Of a DNA stretch of 64,000 nucleotides, positions 1 through 7,547 are shown one piece after another; the first letter of the stretch is position 1; every line of letters begins with the position of its first letter. The position numbers and the translations under genes were made by a program. The stretch comes from CAZXFA01 sp964640085 (lineage in GTDB: Bacteria > Actinomycetota > UBA4738 > HRBIN12). The stretch covers positions 1 to 64,000 of the forward strand of contig CAZXFA010000004.1 of NCBI GenBank assembly GCA_964640085.1, given 5' to 3'. The notes beneath the pieces are model-generated. The model worked only from the letters and a program-made list of their open reading frames with translations, was not told where the DNA came from and did not search any database.

Positions 1-436
1 CCCAGAAGAGGAAGAACAGGATCAGGTCAAACGCGATGAAGGTGCCGGCCATCCCCGTCTCGAGCAGCAGGGTGAGCGCGAGGAAGGCCTTGGTCTTGCC
101 CGGCTCGGGCACGAACCGCCACGTGTAGATCGCGCACAGGAACGACAGGGCGAACGTCAGGACGTACAGAGGCAGGCTGATGCCGTCGACGCCGACGTGG
201 TAGCGGGCCGAGATCGCGGGGATCCATCGGGCGTCGAGCTCGAACTGGAGCCCTGTGCCCCCTCCGTAGTCGAACCCGATCGCGATCGCGACCGCCACCA
301 CGAGCGCGCCCCCAGAGAACACGATCCCCAGGGCGCGCACCGACTGCTCGCGCTCGCGGGGCACCAGCGCGATCACGAGCGCCCCCACCAGCGGCAGGAA
401 CGTGGCGATCGTGATCGCCGAGTTCTCCCAGGTCAT
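1..436 (-). CDS. nuoM: NADH-quinone oxidoreductase subunit M, second complex I locus (3' end cut by window edge)
   Basis: Antiporter-like membrane subunit of complex I (proton-pumping arm). Only the first 145 codons are in the window; the gene runs off the left edge. The translated start, MTWENSAITIATFLPLVGAL, is hydrophobic, and the next part (residues about 50-75) carries the VGVDGISLPLYVLT segment typical of NuoM amino ends. The ATG lies 16 bases after the nuoL stop, in the same minus-strand operon. A complete second nuoM is at 8993-10573, so this is a paralog rather than the only copy. Family assignment is firm; what lies beyond position 1 is not visible. Confidence 0.9.
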   Translation of the reverse strand, partial: MTWENSAITIATFLPLVGALVIALVPREREQSVRALGIVFSGGALVVAVAIAIGFDYGGGTGLQFELDARWIPAISARYHVGVDGISLPLYVLTFALSFLCAIYTWRFVPEPGKTKAFLALTLLLETGMAGTFIAFDLILFFLFW

Positions 437-452
437 CGTCCCACGACCCCTC

Positions 453-2432
453 TCATATCCGTGTGAAGACCACCGCCAGCAGGATCACGCCGGCGAACAG
501 GAACGCGGCGTAGCGCTGGACGTTCCCGGACTGGATGTACCGAAGCAGACCGCCGGTGAAGCCGGCCGTGTTCGCGGCGGCGTTCACCGCACCGTCGACG
601 ACCCCACGGTCGAACTTCTCGATCAGCCACGCGACCGCCCTGGTCACCACCGCGGCGCCGTTGACCACGCCGTCCAGGATCTTCTGGTTCGTCCAGTAGA
701 CGGCCGCGGCCAGCGGGTCGCGGATCGGCCGGATCAACCCCTTCCAGTAGAGGTCGTCCATGAAGTACTTCCGGAGCAGCAGGGTGGAGACCGGGCCGAG
801 CCGGAGCACCGGGTCGGGCTCCCGCACGCGTCGGTAGAGCGCCGCCCCGAACGCGATCGCGGCCAGCGCCCCGAAGGTCGACAGCGTGGCCACCCACGGG
901 ACGAACCCGGCCTCGTGGGGATGCTCGAAGAACACCCACTGCCCGAAGGGCGCGCCGAGCTGGGGAGCCCCGAGGAACCCGACCGAGAGCGAGGCGCCGG
1001 CGAGCGCCACCAGCGGCCCGGTCATCGAGATCGGAGACTCGTGGGGGTGCCCGTGGCCCCGGTACTCGCCGAGGAAGGTCAGCGTCACTGCACGGGCCAT
1101 GTAGAAGGCCGTCAGCACGGCGGTCACGAGCAGCGTGAGGAAGAGCAGCGCATGTCCGTCGCTCGCGCCGGCCAGCAGCTCGTCCTTGGACCAGAAGCCG
1201 GCGAGCGGCGGGATGCCGGCCAGAGCGGCCGAGCCGATCAGGAACGTCCAGAACGTGACGGGCATCGGCTTGCGCAGACCGCCCATGTCGCGCATCGAGT
1301 TGGAGTGCACGGCGTGGATCACGGAGCCGGCGCCGAGGAAGAGCAACGCCTTGAAGAACGCGTGCGTGAACAGGTGGAAGAACCCAGCGGTGACGCCCTC
1401 GGGCCCGAGCGACAGGCCGGCGACCATGTACGCGAGCTGGCTGACCGTCGAGTAGGCCAGCACGCGCTTGATGTCGTCCTGGACCACGGCCATCGTGGCG
1501 GCGCCGAACGCCGTGACCCCCGCGATCACCGAGACCGTCTGGAGCACGAACGGGTCCGCGGTCGCGAAGACGGTGAACATCCGGCCGACCAGGTAGACGC
1601 CGGCGGCCACCATCGTGGCCGCGTGGATCAGGGCCGAGACCGGGGTCGGACCGGCCATCGCGTCCGGTAGCCAGACGTGGAGCGGGAACTGCGCAGACTT
1701 GCCCACCGCGCCGCCGAACAGCAGCAGGGCTGCGGTGGCTACCAGCGCCTTCGAGGCTCCGCCCCCGGCGACGAGCTCGCCGATCTCCCGGATGTTCGAC
1801 GTCTCGAACCCGGTGGCGAACACCAGCGCGAACACGCCGAACAGGAACGGCACGTCGCCGATCCGCGTGGTGATGAACGCCTTGATCGCCGAGCTGGAGT
1901 TCTCGTGCTCCTCCCACCAGTGGCCAATCAGGACGTAGGAGCAGAACCCCATGATCTCCCAGCCCACGATCAGCTGGAAGAGGTTGTTCGCCAGCACGAC
2001 GGTCAACATCGCCCCGGTGAACAACGACAGCGCGACGTAGAACCAGGTGTACCTGGCGTCCCCGTGCATGTAGCCCAGCGAGTAGACGTGGACGCACAAC
2101 GAGACCGCGGTCACCACCACCAGCATCACGGCGGTGAGCCCGTCAACGAGCTGGCCGGCCTCCAGGTGGAACTCGCCCACCTGGAACCAGTCGATCGACC
2201 CCTCGTACGTGCCGCCGCCGTGCTGCACGAACTGCATCAGCACGCCGAGGGACATCACGAAGCCCACCCCCACCGCGAGGATCCCGTAGATGGTGCCCTT
2301 CCCGGGCGTGCGCTTCCCGAGGAACAGCGTGAGCGCGGCCGAGACGAAGGGCAGCAGGACGATGAGCCACGCGTGCTCGACGAACCAGTTCGGGGCGGCC
2401 AGGGCCTCCGAGGTCTCCGCGGCGATCACCAC
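453..2432 (-). CDS. nuoL: NADH-quinone oxidoreductase subunit L, second locus
   Basis: 659-residue polytopic proton-channel subunit at the far end of the complex I membrane arm. Conserved family stretches are visible: WEIMGFCSYVLIGHWW, then PTPVSALIHAATMVAAGVYL, and lysine/histidine-bearing helices around GKSAQFPLHVWLPDAM and HAFFKALLFLGAGSVIH. The carboxy-terminal lateral helix region (FMDDLYWKGLIRPI and after) is present, so the protein is full length. The GTG start overlaps the end of nuoK by a few bases, which implies translational coupling. It resembles NuoL at 10576-12450 but is clearly divergent, consistent with an old duplication or separate acquisition. Confidence 0.95.
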   Translation of the reverse strand: MVIAAETSEALAAPNWFVEHAWLIVLLPFVSAALTLFLGKRTPGKGTIYGILAVGVGFVMSLGVLMQFVQHGGGTYEGSIDWFQVGEFHLEAGQLVDGLTAVMLVVVTAVSLCVHVYSLGYMHGDARYTWFYVALSLFTGAMLTVVLANNLFQLIVGWEIMGFCSYVLIGHWWEEHENSSSAIKAFITTRIGDVPFLFGVFALVFATGFETSNIREIGELVAGGGASKALVATAALLLFGGAVGKSAQFPLHVWLPDAMAGPTPVSALIHAATMVAAGVYLVGRMFTVFATADPFVLQTVSVIAGVTAFGAATMAVVQDDIKRVLAYSTVSQLAYMVAGLSLGPEGVTAGFFHLFTHAFFKALLFLGAGSVIHAVHSNSMRDMGGLRKPMPVTFWTFLIGSAALAGIPPLAGFWSKDELLAGASDGHALLFLTLLVTAVLTAFYMARAVTLTFLGEYRGHGHPHESPISMTGPLVALAGASLSVGFLGAPQLGAPFGQWVFFEHPHEAGFVPWVATLSTFGALAAIAFGAALYRRVREPDPVLRLGPVSTLLLRKYFMDDLYWKGLIRPIRDPLAAAVYWTNQKILDGVVNGAAVVTRAVAWLIEKFDRGVVDGAVNAAANTAGFTGGLLRYIQSGNVQRYAAFLFAGVILLAVVFTRI

Positions 2433-2728
2433 TTGAGGAGGTTCACCTCGTCGACGTTGATCGTCTCGCGGTTGCGGTAGATGAGGATCACGATCGCCAA
2501 GCCGATCCCCACCTCGGCGGCGGCGACCGCGATCACGAACAGGGCGAAGACCTGTCCCGCGATCTCGCCCAGGGCCTGCGAGAAGGCGACCAGGTTCACG
2601 CTCACGGCGTTGAGCATCAGCTCGATCCCCATCAGCACCAGGACGGCGTTCCGCCGGGCAAGGACCCCGTAGACACCCACGGCGAACAGCGCCGCCGAGA
2701 ACGTGAGGACGAGGGGGAGACGGATCAT
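2426..2728 (-). CDS. nuoK: NADH-quinone oxidoreductase subunit K, second locus
   Basis: 100-residue, three-helix membrane subunit (MrpC-like) of complex I. The family motifs are seen: GIELMLNAVSVNLVAF, with the buried glutamate of helix 2, and VIAVAAAEVGIGLAIV, with the second glutamate. Both are needed for proton translocation in characterised NuoK. The ATG at 2728 overlaps the nuoJ stop as ATGA, and the end overlaps the nuoL start. Length matches the usual 100-105 residues. Confidence 0.95.
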   Translation of the reverse strand: MIRLPLVLTFSAALFAVGVYGVLARRNAVLVLMGIELMLNAVSVNLVAFSQALGEIAGQVFALFVIAVAAAEVGIGLAIVILIYRNRETINVDEVNLLKW

Positions 2729-3225
2729 CCCGTCTCGTCCCTCCGGGAAAGGACGACCGCGCCGATCAACGCGGCCAGCAGCAGGAACGACACCGCCTCG
2801 AAGGGCAGGACGAAGCGGGCGAAGATCGAGTCGCCGATCGCGGCCGCGCTGCCCCCCCTCGGATCGAGCCTCGGGCCGTCCCACGGGAAGGCCTGCTGGA
2901 ACAGGTACACGAGGCCGGCGAGCACGGCCAGCGCCACCAGGGCGGCCAGACCGCGACGCTGGTTGTCCAGCGCCTCCCGCCCGATCGGGGCTTTGGTGAG
3001 CATCAGACCGAACAGGAACAGGATCACGATCGCGCCCACGTAGATCAGGATCTGCACCCACGCCACGAACTCCGCCGACAGCAGCAGGTACACGCCGGCG
3101 ACCATGGAGAGCACGACGACCAGGTACAGCGCCGCGTGCACGACGTTCTTGGCCGTCACCAGGCGCAGCGCGCCGACCACCCCCACCAGGGCCAGGACCG
3201 CGAACACCCACTCGTGCCCGGTCAC
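2725..3225 (-). CDS. nuoJ: NADH-quinone oxidoreductase subunit J, second locus
   Basis: 166-residue, five-helix membrane subunit of complex I. It has the conserved helix-3 segment FVAWVQILIYVGAIVILFLF, with the glycine/isoleucine pi-bulge region, and the early NVVHAALYL motif. The GTG start at 3225 overlaps the nuoI stop by four bases. It sits between nuoI and nuoK as in most nuo operons. Confidence 0.93.
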   Translation of the reverse strand: MTGHEWVFAVLALVGVVGALRLVTAKNVVHAALYLVVVLSMVAGVYLLLSAEFVAWVQILIYVGAIVILFLFGLMLTKAPIGREALDNQRRGLAALVALAVLAGLVYLFQQAFPWDGPRLDPRGGSAAAIGDSIFARFVLPFEAVSFLLLAALIGAVVLSRRDETG

Positions 3226-4058
3226 GCGGACCCCTCGGATGCCTTCTTCCGGGCGGCGATCATCGCGGCGCGGCGCGCCTGGCCCTCGGCAACCCGTCGC
3301 TCGGTCCCCTTCTCGAGGAGCTCGGCCAGCACGCGATCGAAGGTCTCCTGGTCGAGCGAGACCTCCTGGCGCTCGGCCGGCGCCGCCGCGGGCGCGGTGG
3401 CGGCCGGTGCTGCGGCAGGAGCCGCGGTGGTGGTGGAGGGCGACCGTGAGGCGCCCGGGGCGGCGGGGGGCCCGGAAGGGGAAGGCGCCGAACCGGAGCC
3501 CGGAGCAACCGCCTCGGCGACCGGCGGGGCGGCGGCCACCTCAGCCTCCTCCTCCTCCGCGCCGTCCTCGATCTCGGGCGGCGGCAGGACCGTGTAGGTC
3601 CACTCCTCCAGCCGCTCCTTCTCTTGGGTGAGCAGGTCGATCTCGTACTCCGCGTACTCGAACTCCGGGCTCCAGAACAGCGCGTCGAAGGGGCAGACCT
3701 CGACGCAGATCCCGCAGTACATGCACAGGGCGTAGTCGATCGCGAAGCGATCCAGGACCTTCACCGAGCGGGGCCTGCCGCCCGACGCCGGATCGTGCGT
3801 CTCCTTGTGAGCGTCGATGTAGATGCACCAGTCCGGGCATTCGCGCGAGCACTTGTAGCAGACGGTGCAGTTCTCCTGCTTGAGCGCTATCACGCCGCGG
3901 GTCCGCGCGGGGAGGTCCGGCTTCTCCTCCGGGTACTGCTGGGTGATCGACGGGCGGAGCAGGTGCTTCAGCGTGACGCCGAGCCCCTTGACCAGCCCGA
4001 TCCCCGTGGGCGCCGACGCCTCGGGCGAGACCTGCACGTCCTCCTCGTCGACCGCCAT
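3222..4058 (-). CDS. nuoI: NADH-quinone oxidoreductase subunit I with a long C-terminal extension, second locus
   Basis: Carries the N6a/N6b [4Fe-4S] clusters linking the peripheral arm to the quinone site. Two CxxCxxCxxxCP motifs are seen, with Cys64/67/70/74 and Cys112/115/118/122. At 278 residues it is about 100 longer than usual. After an acidic stretch (165-175) comes an Ala/Pro/Ser-rich linker (about 175-230), then a charged helical segment, residues 235-272, beginning LDQETFDRVLAE. This segment is nearly repeated at the amino end of the subunit-IV protein at 38064-38921. ATG start with a GAGGAGG ribosome site just upstream. The ordinary-length paralog at 13333-13824 lacks the extension. 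Confidence 0.95.
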   Translation of the reverse strand: MAVDEEDVQVSPEASAPTGIGLVKGLGVTLKHLLRPSITQQYPEEKPDLPARTRGVIALKQENCTVCYKCSRECPDWCIYIDAHKETHDPASGGRPRSVKVLDRFAIDYALCMYCGICVEVCPFDALFWSPEFEYAEYEIDLLTQEKERLEEWTYTVLPPPEIEDGAEEEEAEVAAAPPVAEAVAPGSGSAPSPSGPPAAPGASRSPSTTTAAPAAAPAATAPAAAPAERQEVSLDQETFDRVLAELLEKGTERRVAEGQARRAAMIAARKKASEGSA

Positions 4059-4066
4059 GTCCCTCC

Positions 4067-5074
4067 TCAGACCGCGACCTTCACCACGGCCACGACCATG
4101 ATCTGCAGCAGCGCCAGCGGAATCAGCGCGAGCCAGGAGCCGCGCTGGAGCTGGTCCTCACGCATGCGTGGGTACGTCGCCCGCAGCCAGATGATGAAGA
4201 ACGACAGCGCACCGATCTTGGCCGCCATCCAGATGGGGTCCGGGATCGCCCCGAGGCCTGGCAGCGGCTGGTACCCGCCGAGGAACAGCACCGAAGCGAC
4301 CGCCGAGATCGCCACGATCCCGCCGTACTCGGACAGGAGGAAGAAGGCGAACTTGAGGCCCGTGTACTCGGTCATCGTCCCGAAGATGATCTCCGAGTCG
4401 GCGTGGGGCATATCGAACGGCGCCCGCGCGAGCTCGGCCACGCCCGCGACGATGAAGATGATGAAGCCGATCGGCTGCGTGAGCACGAACCAGTACCGGT
4501 CCTGCGCCTCGGCGATCCCGATCATCGACATCGTTGCCGACTGCATCACCACGGCGGCCGCGGCGAGCACGAGGGGCAGCTCGTAGGCGATCAGCTGGCC
4601 GGCGGCCCGCAGGCCCCCGATCAGGGAGTACTTGTTGGCCGAGGCCCAGGCCGCCATCAGGATGCCGATCACGTGCACCGACGAGATCGCCAGGACGAAG
4701 AAGACCCCAACATCCAGGTTCAGGATGAAGATCCGGTCGCTGAAGGGGACCACGACGAAGAGCACGATGTAGGGGACGAGCGCGACGGCGGGTGCCAGGG
4801 AGAACACCCACCGATCGGCGGCGGCGGGGATCACGTCTTCCTTCTGCACGAACTTGACGCCGTCGGCCACGAGCTGGGCCCAGCCATGGAACCGCCCCGC
4901 GTACATCGGACCGAGCCGGGCCTGCATGTGCGCAAGCACCTTGTGCTCGGCATAGCCGATGCCGAGCGGCGCCACGAGGAAGAAGGCGACCACGACCGCG
5001 GTCTTCACGATCAGCACGAGCCAGTAGCTGTCGAACCACTGCTCGACGAGGCTGACCCCGGCCTGCCCGATCAC
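4067..5074 (-). CDS. nuoH: NADH-quinone oxidoreductase subunit H, second locus, with altered quinone-loop sequence
   Basis: 335-residue membrane subunit that docks the peripheral arm and lines the quinone channel. Family features are EHKVLAHMQARLGPMYAG near the amino end and GVAELARAPFDMPHADSEI in the matrix loop. In the usual sequence (as in the paralog at 13821-14942) this loop reads RPPFDLPEAESELVAG and ends HTEYSG. Here it is PFDMPHADSEIIFG and ends TMTEYTG, so an otherwise conserved Glu is His and the next acidic residue is Asp. The GTG start overlaps the nuoC stop. There is no nuoD, E, F or G between nuoC and nuoH. Confidence 0.93.
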   Translation of the reverse strand: MIGQAGVSLVEQWFDSYWLVLIVKTAVVVAFFLVAPLGIGYAEHKVLAHMQARLGPMYAGRFHGWAQLVADGVKFVQKEDVIPAAADRWVFSLAPAVALVPYIVLFVVVPFSDRIFILNLDVGVFFVLAISSVHVIGILMAAWASANKYSLIGGLRAAGQLIAYELPLVLAAAAVVMQSATMSMIGIAEAQDRYWFVLTQPIGFIIFIVAGVAELARAPFDMPHADSEIIFGTMTEYTGLKFAFFLLSEYGGIVAISAVASVLFLGGYQPLPGLGAIPDPIWMAAKIGALSFFIIWLRATYPRMREDQLQRGSWLALIPLALLQIMVVAVVKVAV

Positions 5075-5595
5075 TCCTCTTCCTCCTCCTCGCCCTCGAC
5101 GGCTCCGGGCCAGGGCTTCGCCTCTCGAGACATCAGCGCGAAGTCCTTGCGGAGGGGATGGCCCTCGAACGGTTCGGGGAGCAGGAGCTTCACCGGTTGC
5201 GGATGGCCCTCGATCGTGACGCCGAACATCTCGGCGATCTCGCGCTCGTGCCAGTTCGCCGTGGCGTAGATGTCCGAGATCGTCGGGCAGGCCGGGTCGT
5301 CGACCGGGAGCCGAACCTTCAGCCGGATGTTGTGGCGATGCGTGGTGGAGAACAGGTGCGTGACGATCTCGATCCCGTCGTCCCCGAGGTCCACGCCCGC
5401 CGTGAAGTCGCAGTAGTCGCAGGCGATCTCCGGCTCGTCCCGGAGGAACGTGGCCACCTCCCGGTACCGCTCGCGTGAGACCCCCACGACCGCGTGCCCA
5501 TGCTGCTCCTCGAAGGATCGGATGTCGTCCCCGAACCGCGCCCGCAGGCGCGTCTGGACCTCAGGAGGTGGCAGCGGGCGCGACGTGCCTGCCAC
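5071..5595 (-). CDS. nuoC: NADH-quinone oxidoreductase subunit C, second locus
   Basis: 30-kDa-type peripheral subunit of complex I, about 174 residues from the chosen GTG. The signature is seen as ANWHEREIAEMFGVTIEGHP followed by a PFEGHPLRKDF segment. It ends in an acidic EGEEEEEE tail. I chose the GTG at 5595 because GGGAG lies nine bases upstream; it overlaps the end of nuoB by 35 bases. An upstream start in the same frame would only add Arg/Ser-rich sequence that is an off-frame reading of nuoB. It is not fused to a NuoD domain. Confidence 0.9.
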   Translation of the reverse strand: MAGTSRPLPPPEVQTRLRARFGDDIRSFEEQHGHAVVGVSRERYREVATFLRDEPEIACDYCDFTAGVDLGDDGIEIVTHLFSTTHRHNIRLKVRLPVDDPACPTISDIYATANWHEREIAEMFGVTIEGHPQPVKLLLPEPFEGHPLRKDFALMSREAKPWPGAVEGEEEEEE

Positions 5596-6076
5596 TCCAC
5601 TTCTCCCTGATGTCTTCCTTCTCGATCTTCTCCTGCAACCTGACGATGCCGTGCAAGAGCGCCTCGGGACGAGGCGGGCAGCCGGGGACGTACACGTCGA
5701 CCGGGACGATCTGATCGACACCCTTGGTCACCGAGTAGGAGTCCCAGTAGGGACCACCGCAGTTGGAGCACGATCCGAAGCTGATCACGTACTTCGGGTC
5801 GGGCATCTGGTCGTACAGGCGCTTGATCACCGGCGCCATCTTGTCGGTCAGCGTGCCGGCCACCACGAGCAGGTCCGCCTGGCGAGGGCCGTGCGCGAAC
5901 GGGATCACGCCGAACCGGATGAAGTCGTGCTTGGAGGTCGAGGCGGCGATGAACTCGATCGAGCAACAAGCCAGCCCGAAGTTGAAGACCCACAGCGAGT
6001 ACTTCCGGCCCCAGTTCAGGAGGAACTTGATCGGCTGGACCTGCGCGAGCGGGGTCTTCTCGGTGATCAGGCCCAC
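5561..6076 (-). CDS. nuoB: NADH-quinone oxidoreductase subunit B, second locus
   Basis: Peripheral subunit that holds cluster N2, the last iron-sulfur cluster before quinone. The four N2 cysteines are present: the tandem pair in FGLACCSIEF, one in SFGSCSNCGG, and one in VPGCPPRPEAL. About 171 residues from the GTG at 6076, which overlaps the nuoA stop. It diverges from the NuoB at 21054-21572 (KHDFIRFGVIPF here against DYDLARWGMELF there), so the two loci are not recent copies of each other. Confidence 0.93.
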   Translation of the reverse strand: MGLITEKTPLAQVQPIKFLLNWGRKYSLWVFNFGLACCSIEFIAASTSKHDFIRFGVIPFAHGPRQADLLVVAGTLTDKMAPVIKRLYDQMPDPKYVISFGSCSNCGGPYWDSYSVTKGVDQIVPVDVYVPGCPPRPEALLHGIVRLQEKIEKEDIREKWSGRHVAPAATS

Positions 6077-6432
6077 TTGAGCACCCCCTTGCGCCACGCG
6101 TACAGCAACCCCATGGCGAGGATCCCGATGAAGATGGCCATCTCGACCACGGCCTGATAGCCGAGCCCTTCGAAGATCCTGGCCCAGGGGAACAGGAAGA
6201 CCGCCTCCACGTCGAAGATCACGAACAGGAACCCGTAGATGTAGTAGCGCACCTGGCTCTGGGACCACCCCTCCCCGACGGGGTCGATCCCGCACTCGTA
6301 GGTGAGCAGCTTCTCCGGGAGCGGGCGCCGGGGGGCGATGAGCCGCGCGGCCCCGAACGCCACCGCGACGAGCCCCACGCCGGCGATCAGGACCGCAAGG
6401 ACGACCCCGTAGGACTGGTAGTAGGTCTCCAC
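6067..6432 (-). CDS. nuoA: NADH-quinone oxidoreductase subunit A, first gene of second locus
   Basis: 121-residue, three-helix membrane subunit. The TM1-2 loop contains the family motif LLTYECGIDPVGEG, with the quinone-site Cys, and helix 2 carries FVIFDVEAVFLFPW. GTG start at 6432 with GGGAGGA about ten bases upstream. The 46 bases between this start and the end of the polyprenyl synthase gene show no clear hairpin terminator, so the locus may be co-transcribed with the upstream operon. Confidence 0.92.
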   Translation of the reverse strand: METYYQSYGVVLAVLIAGVGLVAVAFGAARLIAPRRPLPEKLLTYECGIDPVGEGWSQSQVRYYIYGFLFVIFDVEAVFLFPWARIFEGLGYQAVVEMAIFIGILAMGLLYAWRKGVLKWA

Positions 6433-6478
6433 GCTTAGAAGGTCCTCCCGAGCCGCGCGTATCCTAGCAACACGTTCG

Positions 6479-7483
6479 TCACGGGCGGGCTCCGCACCGG
6501 ACCGCAAGGAAACCGGCGAGCTGGACGAGTGCGGTCCGGGCCGGGCCGGAGGGCAGGCGGCCGGCCAAGGCCTCCGCGCACTCGACCTGGGCGGCCACGG
6601 CGGCCCGCGCGTGGGCCAGGCTCTCGGTGTTCCGAACGATCTCCAGGGCCCGATCCAAGCGCTCACCGTCCGGGGGAGCGGGCGACAGCAACGTCCGCAG
6701 TTCCCCGCGGCGCTCGCTGCGATCGAGCGCATGGAGAACCGGCAGCGTGTAGACGCCCTCCCTCATGTCCACGCCAGGCTCCTTGCCCAGCTCGAGCTGC
6801 GTCGCGGTGATGTCCATGATGTCGTCGGAGAGCTGGAAGGCCAGGCCCAGCGCCTCCCCGAACCCCTCCAGGACGTCCAGCTGGTTGGGCGGCGCGTCGG
6901 AGAGCATGCCTCCCAACCGGCACGAGGTGGCGATCAACGCTCCGGTCTTGCGCCGGATCACCTCCATGTACGCCGCCTCCCGCTGGTCCAGGCTCCCCGC
7001 GGCTTCGACCTCCCGGATCTGCCCATCGCACAGCGTCGCGATGGTCCGTGCGAGCAGGGCACAGATGTCGGTGCCGAGCTCGGTCGAGATCTCGGAGGCC
7101 CGCGCGAACAGGTAGTCGCCGGTCAGGATCGCCACCGTGTTGTCCCAGCGCGCGTTCGCGCTCGGGATCCCGCGGCGGGAGTCGGCCTCGTCGATCACGT
7201 CGTCGTGATACAGGGTGGCCAGGTGCACAAGCTCGATCGCCACCGACCCGGGGACCAGCCGCGGGTCGGCCGGGTCGCCGAAGTAGCCCGAGAGGAGCAC
7301 GAGCATCGGGCGGAACCGCTTCCCGCCGGCCGCCAACAGGTACTGCGAGGTCTCCGCCAGGAGGTCCGAGTCCGCCCGCACGGCCTTCTCGAGGTATGCC
7401 TCCACCTCCTCCAGGCGCGCCCGGATCTCCTGCTCCAGGACCGGGTCGGGAGCCTCGAGGCCAGGGATCACGCGACGGCTCAT
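6479..7483 (-). CDS. Long-chain polyprenyl diphosphate synthase (probably menaquinone side chain)
   Basis: 334-residue trans-isoprenyl diphosphate synthase that condenses IPP onto an allylic diphosphate. The first aspartate-rich motif, DDVID, follows ELVHLATLYH; the second, DDIMD, follows LAFQLS. GGKRFRPMLVLLSG is the IPP-binding segment. Small side chains before the first motif (LATLYHDD) suggest long products, as in HepT/IspB-type enzymes. It sits 64 bases after nuoN, between two complex I loci, so its product is most likely the menaquinone tail used by these complexes. Exact chain length cannot be read from the sequence. Confidence 0.9.
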   Translation of the reverse strand: MSRRVIPGLEAPDPVLEQEIRARLEEVEAYLEKAVRADSDLLAETSQYLLAAGGKRFRPMLVLLSGYFGDPADPRLVPGSVAIELVHLATLYHDDVIDEADSRRGIPSANARWDNTVAILTGDYLFARASEISTELGTDICALLARTIATLCDGQIREVEAAGSLDQREAAYMEVIRRKTGALIATSCRLGGMLSDAPPNQLDVLEGFGEALGLAFQLSDDIMDITATQLELGKEPGVDMREGVYTLPVLHALDRSERRGELRTLLSPAPPDGERLDRALEIVRNTESLAHARAAVAAQVECAEALAGRLPSGPARTALVQLAGFLAVRCGARP

Positions 7484-7547
7484 CCGCGCGACCCTACCGC
7501 GGCCGAGGGTCGTTCCACCATCGAGGCGCCGCCGGTCGCCCTCCCCG

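Noticed and set aside
402..1670. Long open frame on the plus strand opposite nuoL
   Set aside because: Composition is Arg/Asp/Glu/His-rich nonsense produced by the third-position GC bias of the real minus-strand gene; no domain and no ribosome site. Many similar frames across the window were dropped for the same reason.
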